DNA of 20,095 nucleotides from Myxococcales bacterium (GTDB lineage Bacteria > Myxococcota_A > Polyangia > Haliangiales > Haliangiaceae): NCBI GenBank assembly GCA_016720595.1, contig JADKKI010000043.1, positions 1 to 20,095 on the forward strand, in the 5' to 3' direction. The position numbers and the translations under genes are program-made. The notes under the pieces are model-generated. The model saw only the letters and a list, made by a program, of their open reading frames with translations. It was not told where the DNA came from and searched no databases. This document shows, piece after piece, positions 1-8,730 of this stretch. The stretch's first letter is position 1. Every line of letters begins with the position of its first letter.

Positions 1-41
1 CACCATCGCCAGCATCGGACTCGATCATAGTCGATTCTGCG

Positions 42-940
42 ATGCCTGCACCGACGGTCCCCGCTGCCGTTTTCGTCACAATCAGAACTGCGCTGGGCTT
101 CGGGGATCTTCCGGCTGTCGTCGCTGTTCGCCCGCGCCGACCGGCGTGCGATCGATCATCCCCTCGAGACCCCCAGCGCCCGAGTTCCGGTCTACGTCAG
201 GATCTCCGGCAAGGGGACGATCGAGGTCGACTTCGCACCGGTGCCCGTCGGCCGCGATCTGCTCACGTTCGTGGCGCGCGGCCGCGGCTGGTCGTTCCCG
301 AGCGCGGGATCGATGCCTGGATGCTGGCGTTCAGAAAGCCCGAGTTCTTGACCACCACGGCGGCTCCGGCCGATCCTCGTGCAACCCGCGGTGCTCTCGC
401 CGGTGTGGAGCGAAGCCCGCACTTGATCCCGATCGCGCGGGCCGAGCACCGCGAGCTGCTGGCGCTCGCCGAGCGGATGGACGAGGAGCACGCCAAGCCG
501 CTCGACGTGATCCAGCCATGGCTGCTCTCGGCGCTGCTCCGCGCGTTCCTCCTGCGGGCCGAGCGGCTGGTGGGGCCGCGCTCTCCCCCGCACGCGGGCC
601 TCGCGACGTTTTTTACCATCCTCGAGCGCGACCACATGGCCATGCGATCGGTCGCCCACTATGCGCGGGCCTCGGGCCTTTTGGTGCGGAGGTTCGCCGA
701 GCTGTTGGTCGTCGAGACCGGGCGGTCGACGAAGCAGCTGATCGACGAGCGCGTCGTGCCTCGACGCCAGAAGCGCCTGCTCGCGTACACCGGCGTCTCG
801 GACAAGGGCTCGCGGGCTCACCGGCTTTGCGCGGGCCTACCAACCTCGTGAAGTTCTTCCGGCACCACACCGGTGAGACCCCGCTCGCGTTTCGCGGCGG
901 CCAGGCCGGCCGAATCTTACCATCCAGGCGCCGGTCCTGA
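42..940 (+). CDS. AraC-family transcriptional regulator, frame broken by indels
   Basis: A DNA-binding regulator, readable only by joining frames. The N-terminal half, in the frame starting at base 1 (about 91-300), has a beta-rich sensor-like stretch (VYVRISGKGTIEVDF, DLLTFVARGRGWSFP). Near 303 the reading moves to the frame of the ATG at 42, giving IDAWMLAFRKPEFL and then a helical section to about 780. The C-terminal part has the two helix-turn-helix motifs of AraC proteins: MRSVAHYARASG / VRRFAELLVVETG, then, after another break near 790, PTNLVKFFRHHTGETPLAFR, the usual AraC family ending. The rebuilt length of about 290-300 residues is normal for the family. The start is uncertain because the 42 frame is wrong for the first third, so the ATG at 42 is only the nearest candidate. 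It lies 36 bases before an exported hydrolase on the same strand and may regulate it, but nothing in the sequence proves this. The frameshifts are probably sequencing errors. Confidence 0.7.
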
Positions 941-976
941 CCTCGACGTGGCTGTGGCGATGGCTAGGATGAGCCC

Positions 977-1867
977 ATGTCGAAGCCCATGTCTCTCCTT
1001 CTCGCCGCCGCCGCGGTCTCTCTCGTCTCCGGACTGGCAGCCGGCACCGCCGCCGCCGAGACCAAGCTGACCACCACGGTGTTCACTGCCTCGCTTGCGG
1101 GCCGCTTCCTCGTGAACTCCCGCTGATCGCGGGAGACAAGGAGGCGATCCTCGTCGATGGTCAGTTCACGCTCGCCGATACGCACCGCCTGGTCGCGATG
1201 ATTCTCGAGAGCAAGAAGACGTTGACCACGGTGTACGTCACGCACGGCCACCCCGATCACTACTTCGGTCTCGTCGTGATCCAGCAGGCCTTCCGAAGGC
1301 GAAGTTCGTGACGATGCCTGCGGCCGCGGCGGACATCGCGAAGACGGCGAAGGCCAAGGTCAGCAGTGGGGCCCGATGTACGGCGACAACCTGACCACCA
1401 AGCCAGTCCTGCCGACCGCGTCGAAGGCCGCGACGCTGACGCTCGAGGGCCAGACCATCGAGCTGCACGGCCCGGTGCAGGGCGATGCGCCGGAGAACAG
1501 CTACGTGTGGATCCCGTCGATCAAGACCGTGATCGCGGGCGACATCGTCTATCGCGGCGTCCACCCGTGGACGGCGGAGACCAACGCCGAGAAGCGCAAG
1601 GCGTGGATCAAGACGATCGACGAGATCTCCGCGCTCGGGCCGACCACGGTGATCGCCGGCCACAAGGATCCGAAGGAGAAGGACGACGTCGGCGGCCTCA
1701 AGGCGACGAAGGACTACCTCGAGGCCTTCGAGGCGGCGGTCGCGTCGTCGAAGACCTCGGCCGAGGTGCAGCAGAAGGTCAAGGCCAAGTACGGCAGCCT
1801 CCAGCTCGACGTGATCCTGCAGCTCGGCGCCGATGCGCAGTTCCCTGCGGCGCCCGCGAAGAAGTGA
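977..1867 (+). CDS. Exported metallo-beta-lactamase-fold hydrolase, with internal indels
   Basis: A zinc-dependent hydrolase of the MBL superfamily; the substrate cannot be told. The ATG at 977 follows AGGATGAG and opens a signal peptide (MSKPMSLLLAAAAVSLVSGL, cleavage likely after AAA near residue 27), so the mature enzyme should be exported. The signature HGHPDH is encoded at 1243-1260 (HxHxDH, two-metal site). Further metal-site candidates are a histidine in IELHGPVQGDAPEN, an aspartate in VIAGDIVYRGVHPW, and a histidine in VIAGHKDPKEKDD. Frame breaks occur near 1124 (a C appears missing in ctcccgctg), near 1295 and near 1362. They cancel, since 977 and the clean segment 1376-1867 share one frame. 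The length of about 296 residues suits small secreted MBL proteins related to subclass B or quinoprotein-relay hydrolases. It may be co-transcribed with the upstream AraC gene. The 3' end faces the gene ending at 1918. Confidence 0.8.
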
Positions 1868-1869
1868 AC

Positions 1870-1925
1870 CGCGGGCTCAGCGGGCGAGCCGGCGCCTCCA
1901 TGGAGTGAGTCGCGGGCTCAGCGGG
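1870..1925. repeat. 15-bp direct repeat between convergent gene ends
   Basis: CGCGGGCTCAGCGGG occurs at 1870-1884 and again at 1911-1925, 41 bp apart. Similarity extends a few bases upstream (AAGTGAAC against GAGTGAGT). The first copy follows the stop of the hydrolase; the second covers the stop codon (1918-1920) of the opposing EXORDIUM-like gene. Between them lies the perfect palindrome CTCCATGGAG (1896-1905). This looks like a local tandem duplication. No T-run terminator was seen. Confidence 0.6.
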
Positions 1926-2845
1926 TCAGCACGCACGACCCGGCGCCGACGTTGAGCCAGTTGCGCTGGAGCAGGTAGTTCTTGCCGCCGAGCTTCACGT
2001 TGGCCTTGCTGCCGTTCGGCGCGGTGTAGGTGGTGCCGAAGTTCCAGGCGCACTTGTCCGCGTTCTCGGCGCCCTGCGCGTCGTACCAGGCGTTGAGGTT
2101 CGGATCGGTGACGGTCTCGAGATCTCGTGCGCGAGGATCGAGATCAGGCCATCCACGCCTGGGTTCCCGTTGGGAGACTTGCCGGCCTGCGCCGCGCAGG
2201 ACGTCGGCGCGATCGGGGTTGCCGACGTACGCGATCTTGAGCTGCGTCGAGGCCATGGTGGCGTAGGTGTGCCAGCCGCAATAGCGTGCACAGCCCCGAG
2301 GTCTCGTTGACGTCCGCGCTCGACAGCACCACGTAGATCCCGTTGGGATCCTTCGGCAGCTTCTTCGTGGTGACCGCGTTCGAGACCACGAGCGCCACGT
2401 CGTAGTCGGTGAGCGCCTTGCCAGCGCAGTACGCGTCGGTGGCCTGGCCGGCGAGCTTGAGTGCGTTCGAGACCTTCACGCCGCTGGCGTTCGTGTACGA
2501 GGTGTTGATGTTGTGGTAGCCGCTCCCACCAAGGGCCTGAAGGAACGCGGGGACGATCGTGGTGCCCGTGTTCCCCGCCCAGCCGCCGTACCAGACCACG
2601 TAGACGTTCGGCGCGCCGACCATCACCGGGCCGCCGTGATAGGTGATCGGCGCGGTCGTGGCAGCCGCGCCGGCGCCTCGGATCTCGAACGCCTCCTTGG
2701 GCAGCTCGCCCGCCGCCGGGTCCGCGGTGTCATCGAGGTCGCGCTGGTCGGGGGCGACGTCGCCCGAGAGGTCCAGGCAGCCAGTGAGTGAGCCGAAGGT
2801 CGAAGCGACGATCGAACCGAACAGGAACGCGCGCGCGAGCTTCAT
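1918..2845 (-). CDS. EXORDIUM / phosphate-induced protein 1-like lipoprotein, with indels
   Basis: A cell-envelope protein of unknown biochemical role. The ATG at 2845 follows a GGGGGATC ribosome site at good spacing. The protein begins with a lipoprotein signal, MKLARAFLFGSIVASTF, then the lipobox LTGC (Cys 23). The body follows the plant EXORDIUM/PHI-1 family (Pfam Phi_1) block by block: YHGGPVMVGAPNVYVVWYGG, an NINTSYTNASGV stretch, YDVALVVSN, GIYVVLSSADVNE, then after frame breaks near 2290, 2210 and 2125 a GVDGLISILAHE-like block, TVTDPNLNAWYD, ENADKCAWNFGTTY and NYLLQRNWLNVG. The rebuilt length of about 305 residues matches the family, where these proteins are extracellular and linked to growth signalling in plants. 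The family assignment is from remembered family pattern. It is the last gene of a four-gene minus-strand run, about 90 bases after the PP2C gene. Confidence 0.75.
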
Positions 2846-2935
2846 CCGTGATCCCCCGGGCGATGGCCCAAGGGGGGAAGTCGACCGGATCGGCCAACCG
2901 CTCAGGTATCGGTGGGGCAGCGGCGCCGAGGGCGG

Positions 2936-3733
2936 TCAGGACACCGCGAGCGCGACCGCCGTGATGTTGTCCTGGCCACCCCGCTGGTTCGCGAGGTCCA
3001 CGAGGTCCTTGACGGAGCCCACGAGATCCTGTGCGCCGCCGAGGAGCTCGAGGATGTCCTCGTCGGAGAGGTGGCCGGTGAGGCCATCGCTGCACAGGAG
3101 GAATCGGTCGCCCGGGTTCAGCGAGTGGAGCTGGACATCGACCTCGACGTCCTCTGACAGCCCGAGCGCTCGCGTGATCACGTTCTTGTGCGGGAAGTTG
3201 CGCTCCTCCTCGAGAGTCATCTCCGGATACAGCTCCTTGAACTGCTCGAGAAACGAGTGGTCGCGCGTGAGGCGATCGATCTTGCCGCCGTTGACCCGGT
3301 AGGCGCGCGAATCGCCGACATGAGCGATGCAGATCTCGTCATCCACGATCGCGGCGGCGACGAGGGTGGTCCCCATCCCCTTGCGGCCATCGCCGCGGCG
3401 CGCGGCGTCGAAGATCCGCTGGTTCGCGACCTTGAAGCCACAGACCACGCGGTTCTCGAGCAGGCCGAGCGAGGGCTCGCGCTCGAACGGCCAGCGGCGC
3501 GCCGGCTCGACGCAGGTCTGGTGATAGAACAGCCCGACCTCGGCGAGTGCCAGCCCTGCCGCGACCTCCCCGGCGGCGTGACCGCCCATGCCGTCGGCGA
3601 CCATCACCATGCACTCCGCCTCGAGGATGCCGAAGCAGTCCTCGTTGTGGGTCCGGCGCATTCCGACGTCGGTCCTCGCTGCGTATCGAATCGTCATCGC
3701 CTGGCAGGAGATCCGGTTAGATCGTGCTGCCAT
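2936..3733 (-). CDS. PP2C-family Ser/Thr protein phosphatase
   Basis: A cytosolic metal-dependent phosphatase that removes phosphate from Ser/Thr, normally opposing Hanks-type kinases. Numbering from the 265-residue frame, all PP2C metal and phosphate motifs are present: NED at 30-32, VADGMGGHAAGE at 45-56 (Asp47), GDSRAYR at 140-146, CSDGLTGHL at 214-222 (Asp216) and GGQDNIT at 252-258 (Asp255). The family opening, TIRYAARTDVGMRRTHNED, suggests that the real start is the internal ATG at 3697, not 3733; neither has a strong ribosome site. There is no membrane segment or extra sensor domain, so it resembles PstP/Stp1-type stand-alone catalytic domains. It lies 40 to 76 bases downstream of the M50 peptidase gene, in a likely operon. 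A Ser/Thr kinase lies 10 kb away at 13778, but nothing shows that the two are partners. Confidence 0.93.
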   Translation of the reverse strand: MAARSNRISCQAMTIRYAARTDVGMRRTHNEDCFGILEAECMVMVADGMGGHAAGEVAAGLALAEVGLFYHQTCVEPARRWPFEREPSLGLLENRVVCGFKVANQRIFDAARRGDGRKGMGTTLVAAAIVDDEICIAHVGDSRAYRVNGGKIDRLTRDHSFLEQFKELYPEMTLEEERNFPHKNVITRALGLSEDVEVDVQLHSLNPGDRFLLCSDGLTGHLSDEDILELLGGAQDLVGSVKDLVDLANQRGGQDNITAVALAVS

Positions 3734-3773
3734 CGTACGAAGGAACGGGCCCGCGCGCTTGTTTGCGCCGAAG

Positions 3774-4583
3774 TTAGTCGAGCGGTTGGATCACGAACCG
3801 CCCGCCGACCTGGCTGATGGTGTACCGGCGCGGGCTCTGGCCACCAAACGGGCTGCGCTGGCGCTGCTCCCAGGCCCCTCGCCCGAGCACCTCGACCCCA
3901 TCGCCGGCGCGGGGATGCCCGCCGGGGTACCCGCCGTGGCCCTGGTGCATCTCGATCATGCGCGCCATCACGCGCTCCCGGGTGCCCATCACCCACAGGA
4001 ACGGCGCGAGGATCAGGAGCTGGACCGAGCCGGCGACCAGGCCCCACACCACGAACCCGATCGCCACGACCCGGGCGACCTGCACCGACGCATCGGTCGC
4101 CTTCACGAAGGTCATCCGCTTGGCGAGCGCGGCACGCAGGATCCGACCGCCATCCATCGGCAGCGCCGGGATCAGGTTGAATCCGGCGAGGACGAGGTTG
4201 ATCCAGCCGATCATCGCGATCAGCGGGACGTGGAGTACCGAGCCGAGGCCGAGGCCGAGCCCGGCGAGGACGAGCGACACGATCGGGCCCGCGACCGCGA
4301 TCGCGATCTCGTGGTTCGCGGTGCGCGGCAGATCGGTCATCTTCGCGGCACCACCGAGGAACCCGAGCTCGATGCCGGAGACGCCGACGTGGAGCTTGCG
4401 CGCCACCAGGGCGTGCCCCAGCTCGTGCAGGAGGACGGACGCGAACGCGAGCGAGACGATCACGACGCCCGCGAGCCCGCCGAACGCGAGGAACACCACC
4501 GCGAGCAGCATGAGGAAGCTGACGTTGACTTCGATCGGGAACCCCAACAGGGAGCCCAGCCGCCATGACTTGAGCATGCACAC
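3774..4583 (-). CDS. Site-2-protease-like M50 membrane metallopeptidase
   Basis: An intramembrane zinc protease of the M50 family, which cuts substrates within or near membrane helices. The active-site motif HELGH is at residues 53-57 inside a hydrophobic segment, and the third ligand lies in NLIPALPMDGGRI (136-148, Asp144), both canonical. Hydrophobic stretches near 21-52, 93-116, 121-140 and 168-200 imply four to six membrane helices. The last 65 or so residues are a polar Gly/His/Arg-rich tail with no CBS or PDZ domain, which marks the short SpoIVFB-like or generic site-2 group. Length is 269 residues. The frame can open with GTG at 4583 or ATG at 4577 (MLKSWRLGSLLG); the latter looks better. 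It is followed closely by the PP2C phosphatase and preceded, after about 100 bases, by the gene of unknown function. The substrate is unknown. Confidence 0.9.
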   Translation of the reverse strand: MCMLKSWRLGSLLGFPIEVNVSFLMLLAVVFLAFGGLAGVVIVSLAFASVLLHELGHALVARKLHVGVSGIELGFLGGAAKMTDLPRTANHEIAIAVAGPIVSLVLAGLGLGLGSVLHVPLIAMIGWINLVLAGFNLIPALPMDGGRILRAALAKRMTFVKATDASVQVARVVAIGFVVWGLVAGSVQLLILAPFLWVMGTRERVMARMIEMHQGHGGYPGGHPRAGDGVEVLGRGAWEQRQRSPFGGQSPRRYTISQVGGRFVIQPLD

Positions 4584-4685
4584 ATCGTGCGCACGCCGCC
4601 GCCCGTGTCAATTGATGACCATGCGACGTCAGCGCGATGCTGTGCGTCGGGCCTCCCCGAACGACCAGCTGGTGGGGCGGGGAGC

Positions 4686-5477
4686 CTACGTCGAGGGGCC
4701 CGCGGCGAGCCGCGGTGGCCACGCAATGGGATCCTGCTGATCGCGATCCACGAGCTGGCCGATCCGGCGGGCGAGCTCCTTGCGGTCCTCCGGGGCGATC
4801 CACGGGATCGAGACCTTCGCGAGATCGGTGCCCTGGGGATCAGCGAACCGCACGTAGTCGCCCCACACGGTCACGCCGAAGCGCGAGCGGATCGTGATCT
4901 CGCGTGGGCCCTTCTTGTCGGGGATCACGATCCGGCCGTCGTCGTGGATCGACATGGCGAGGCGGGCCCGGTCCCGGAACAGCCGGCGGGCATAGACCGC
5001 GATGTGTGCGCCGTGGTCGGCCAGGAGCACCTTGTCGAGCCCGCGCCCGATCTCGATCGCGCGCCGGATCTCGCCGGCGTACGGGGCCAGCTCGTTGCGG
5101 AGTCTGCCGGCGAGGCGGTCGAGGGCGGCGAGGGCGGTCAGGCCCGTGGGCTCCATCAGGCTCACCGGCTCCACGCCGAAGATCCGGCGCATCCCGGCGC
5201 GTGCGCCCTGCGCCGGCTCGACCTCGAGCCAGATGCCGAGGTCCTCGTGGGGGACGTCGCGCGCGACGATCAGGCACCCCTCGATCTTGAGCGACGTCCG
5301 CCGGTCCTTGGCGGCGTGCTTCTTGTGGTGCTCGATCACGGTCGCGAACTTCTCGGCGACGTGCAGGGTGCGGTTGGCGATGGTGAGCTTGATCGCGTGG
5401 GGCGCCAGCTCGGCGCGTAGGGGCCCCTCGGAGGTCGGTGCCTCGAGGGCGTCACCTGCGTCGTCGCGATACGCCAT
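4686..5477 (-). CDS. Unrecognised 263-residue soluble protein
   Basis: I do not recognise a family. The frame is open far upstream through the antisense of ettA, but the real start is the ATG at 5477 (MAYRDDAGDALEAP), which has an AGGGGA ribosome site five bases upstream and lies in the short divergent gap before ettA. The protein has no signal peptide or membrane helix and should be cytosolic. The N-terminal part alternates strands and helices (KLTIANRTLHVAEKFATVIE, LGIWLEVEP). A middle helical section (LTALAALDRLAGRLRNELAP) is followed by a beta-rich C-terminal part (MSIHDDGRIVIPDKKG, ITIRSRFGVTVWGDYVRF) closed by a helix (DRKELARRIGQLVD). A strand barrel capped by a helix would suit a PH-like fold, but this is a guess from pattern only. 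The steady codon use and clean frame support a real gene. It starts the minus-strand run leading to the M50 peptidase and PP2C phosphatase. Confidence 0.8.
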   Translation of the reverse strand: MAYRDDAGDALEAPTSEGPLRAELAPHAIKLTIANRTLHVAEKFATVIEHHKKHAAKDRRTSLKIEGCLIVARDVPHEDLGIWLEVEPAQGARAGMRRIFGVEPVSLMEPTGLTALAALDRLAGRLRNELAPYAGEIRRAIEIGRGLDKVLLADHGAHIAVYARRLFRDRARLAMSIHDDGRIVIPDKKGPREITIRSRFGVTVWGDYVRFADPQGTDLAKVSIPWIAPEDRKELARRIGQLVDRDQQDPIAWPPRLAAGPST

Positions 5478-5543
5478 ACGTCCCCTGTGCAGGGTAGCCG
5501 AGGCGTCCCCGGGTAGGTATAACCCCGGCGCGAGGAGACGACC
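5478..5543 (+). promoter_or_regulatory. Divergent promoter region with TATAAC box before ettA
   Basis: This 66-bp gap separates two divergent starts (5477 minus, 5544 plus). TATAAC at 5518-5523 is a good -10-like hexamer in an otherwise GC-rich stretch and would start transcription about 14-20 bases before the EttA start. No good -35 match was seen near 5495-5500 (TAGCCG). The EttA ribosome site GAGGAGA lies just upstream of its ATG. On the minus strand the only AT-rich hexamer is the complement of the same box, so the two genes may share this core. Confidence 0.4.
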
Positions 5544-7226
<1,683 letters not shown>

Positions 7227-7337
7227 CGAGAGGCCGCGATGACCCGGCCGGGCGAGCTCGACGAGGCGTTGTCGCCGAGCTCGGCGGGCCGCCACAGGCC
7301 GCCGGTGCGCCTGACGCCTCGGGTAAGCTCACCACAG

Positions 7338-7898
7338 GTGTCGCGATCGACGATCGTCGTGCTGCTGGTGGCCGCGTGTGGCGGCGCGGCGTCGCTGTCT
7401 GCGGTGCGCCAGGCCGCGACCAATCGCAACGCGACCGAGCACGATCGGGCGCGCGATGCGCTGCTCCTGGAGGCGAACGGCGCGTCATTCCAGCCGGTGC
7501 TGGCGGTGGTGGAGATGAACCAGCAGGCGATCTCCACCGGCGGGATCGTCGGGCTGCGGCCCCAGGAGGGGCTCTACGCGCTCCCCGACGGCGAGCTGGC
7601 GCTGATGCCGAACACCTGCATCCGCCGCGGCCCCTGTGGCTGCGAGGTCAGCCGCGAGTACACGTACCTGAAGAAGCCTGAAGGGACGATCGTCGTGGCG
7701 CGCCTGACGCCGGTCGTCCACCTCCGCGAGGTTCACGTCGCCCGCTGCAGCGCGACCTGCGCCGCTGCTGCCATGCCCGCGCTGCGCTCGGCGGCGCGGC
7801 TCGGTGTGCGGCAGGTCTCCGCGATCGCGTTCGAGGAGAGGACGTATCCGTACGAGCTCGTCGTCGAGACCTGCGACCCGGCACCGGCAGCGCGCTGA
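7338..7898 (+). CDS. Putative small cysteine-containing lipoprotein
   Basis: Unrecognised protein. From a GTG at 7338 it starts VSRSTIVVLLVAACGG, a short lipoprotein signal with lipobox VAAC (Cys 14). The same frame extends to an ATG at 7239, which has a better ribosome site (GAGAGG, 7228-7233) 13 bases after ettA. That longer form adds 33 Arg/Pro/Ser-rich residues before the hydrophobic stretch and looks less like protein. The mature part is about 170 residues and has six more cysteines: CIRRGPCGCE, RCSATC and ETCDPA. It also has alternating beta-like segments (GTIVVARLTPVVHLREVHVA, YPYELVVET). The cysteine pairs suggest disulfides in the periplasm or cell surface. It may be co-transcribed with ettA, though a functional link is not implied. 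End is at the TGA before the toxin-antitoxin upstream region. Confidence 0.65.
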   Translation: MSRSTIVVLLVAACGGAASLSAVRQAATNRNATEHDRARDALLLEANGASFQPVLAVVEMNQQAISTGGIVGLRPQEGLYALPDGELALMPNTCIRRGPCGCEVSREYTYLKKPEGTIVVARLTPVVHLREVHVARCSATCAAAAMPALRSAARLGVRQVSAIAFEERTYPYELVVETCDPAPAAR

Positions 7899-8001
7899 CT
7901 GCCAGGGCGGGCCTGGCATGCTCCGCGTCCATCGCCGCCGTGACCAGCCTGGTCCGATGGTGGGTACAGATCGGGCATGCCACGGGGCGTCGTGGACGAC
8001 G

Positions 8002-8032
8002 GTAGGATATCGAGTAGGATGTGTGGTAGGAT
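8002..8032 (+). promoter_or_regulatory. Three GTAGGAT direct repeats at exact 12-bp period
   Basis: GTAGGAT occurs at 8002-8008, 8014-8020 and 8026-8032, so each start is 12 bp from the last. The array ends next to the ribosome site (GAAGGG, 8033-8038) and 9 bases before the ATG at 8042 of the antitoxin-toxin frame. Ribbon-helix-helix antitoxins commonly bind short tandem repeats upstream of their own operon, so this is a natural operator candidate. The core TAGGAT also resembles a -10 box, so promoter and operator may overlap. Function is inferred from position and regularity. Confidence 0.6.
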
Positions 8033-8041
8033 GAAGGGTCG

Positions 8042-8716
8042 ATGACGTCCAAGCTCAAGATCAGCGTGACCGTCTCTTCCGATGTCCTCGCTCTCGTCGA
8101 TCGCGCGGCGACCGCGACCGGGACCACACGGAGCGGAATGATCGACAGCTGGCTGCGCCAGAGCGCCACCCGTGCAGCCGAGCGCTCGCTCGACGACGCG
8201 ACCGCGGCCTACTACGCTTCGCTACGCACAGACGCCGCGGAGGAGCACGCAGCGATCGCGCACGCCTCTTCGCGAAGCGCCGCCGGGGTGATCTACGACG
8301 AGTCCGAGGCCCGCGCACGACGGCGCCCGGAGTCGCGCCCGCCCCCCGAGCCGCCCACCGAGCCGGGCCGCCCGATGACCCCACGTCGTGGCTTCCTGTA
8401 CTTCGCCCGGCTCGACAAGCGCCGGCCCGTGCTGGTGATCTCCTCGAACGCGCGCAACCAGGGTGCTTCCGACGTCCTGGTGGTGCCGTGTTCGACGATG
8501 CTCTCGGCCGCACCGACCCACGTTCGGCTGCGCAAAGGAGAGGGCGGGGTCCCCGCAGCTTCGGTAATGAAGTGCGAGCAGCTCACGAACCTGCACAAGA
8601 GCTACCTCGACGTCGAGACACTGGGGGGATCGCTCGGTGAGCAGCGGCTTCGCGAGGTCGAGCGTGCCGTCCTGCGTGCGATCGGCGTCCCGGTGCCGCT
8701 CGAAGATCAGGCGTAG
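8042..8716 (+). CDS. Ribbon-helix-helix antitoxin joined to MazF/PemK-like endoribonuclease toxin
   Basis: One 224-residue open frame carries both halves of a type II toxin-antitoxin pair. Residues 1-39 (SVTVSSDVLALVDRAA, TTRSGMIDSWLRQ) form a ribbon-helix-helix DNA-binding unit of the MazE/CopG kind. Residues 40-85 are an acidic, Ala-rich helical tail suited to wrapping the toxin. A Pro/Arg-rich linker (about 92-111) leads to a full MazF-like domain starting at Met112: RRGFLYFARLDKRRPVLVIS, VLVVPCSTMLS, then PAASVMKCEQLTNLHKSYLD. MazF toxins are mRNA interferases. Normally the two are separate genes. Here Met112 is encoded by an ATG at 8375-8377 that sits in ATGA, whose TGA (8376-8378) would end the antitoxin if one base were removed upstream, for example from the six-C run at 8342-8347. 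So this is either a true fusion or a masked two-gene operon. The gene ends 14 bases from the convergent hybrid kinase. Confidence 0.85.
   Translation: MTSKLKISVTVSSDVLALVDRAATATGTTRSGMIDSWLRQSATRAAERSLDDATAAYYASLRTDAAEEHAAIAHASSRSAAGVIYDESEARARRRPESRPPPEPPTEPGRPMTPRRGFLYFARLDKRRPVLVISSNARNQGASDVLVVPCSTMLSAAPTHVRLRKGEGGVPAASVMKCEQLTNLHKSYLDVETLGGSLGEQRLREVERAVLRAIGVPVPLEDQA
8375..8716 (+). other. MazF-like toxin module with its own possible ATG start
   Basis: Internal coding unit of the 8042 frame, listed separately because it may be an independent gene. From the ATG at 8375 it encodes 113 residues, the usual size of a stand-alone MazF/PemK toxin, beginning MTPRRGFLYFARLD. The SH3-like barrel core (RPVLVIS), the VPCST strand and the CEQL segment are all present, so the toxin domain looks intact. 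No clear ribosome site precedes it, which fits translational coupling to an antitoxin ending in the overlapping TGA. Confidence 0.6.
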
Positions 8717-8722
8717 CGCCTG
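8708..8722. terminator. Perfect hairpin with the toxin stop codon as its loop
   Basis: CAGGCG-TAG-CGCCTG forms a 6-bp perfect stem with a 3-base loop, and the loop is the TAG stop codon of the MazF-like gene. It sits in the 14-bp gap region between this gene and the convergent hybrid kinase (stop at 8731). There is no T run on either side, so a canonical intrinsic terminator is not shown. A bidirectional pause or mRNA end-protecting role is only possible. Confidence 0.35.
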
Positions 8723-8730
8723 GCCCGCGG

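Noticed and set aside
4606..4611. Perfect TTGACA on the minus strand upstream of the M50 gene.
   Set aside because: At 17-bp spacing the -10 position would be ACGATG at the start codon itself, so it does not form a usable promoter for the chosen start.
3588..5420. Long plus-strand frames opposite the M50 peptidase and the unknown protein.
   Set aside because: They are low-complexity His/Arg/Asp/Glu-rich translations antisense to convincing genes, with no ribosome sites or motifs.
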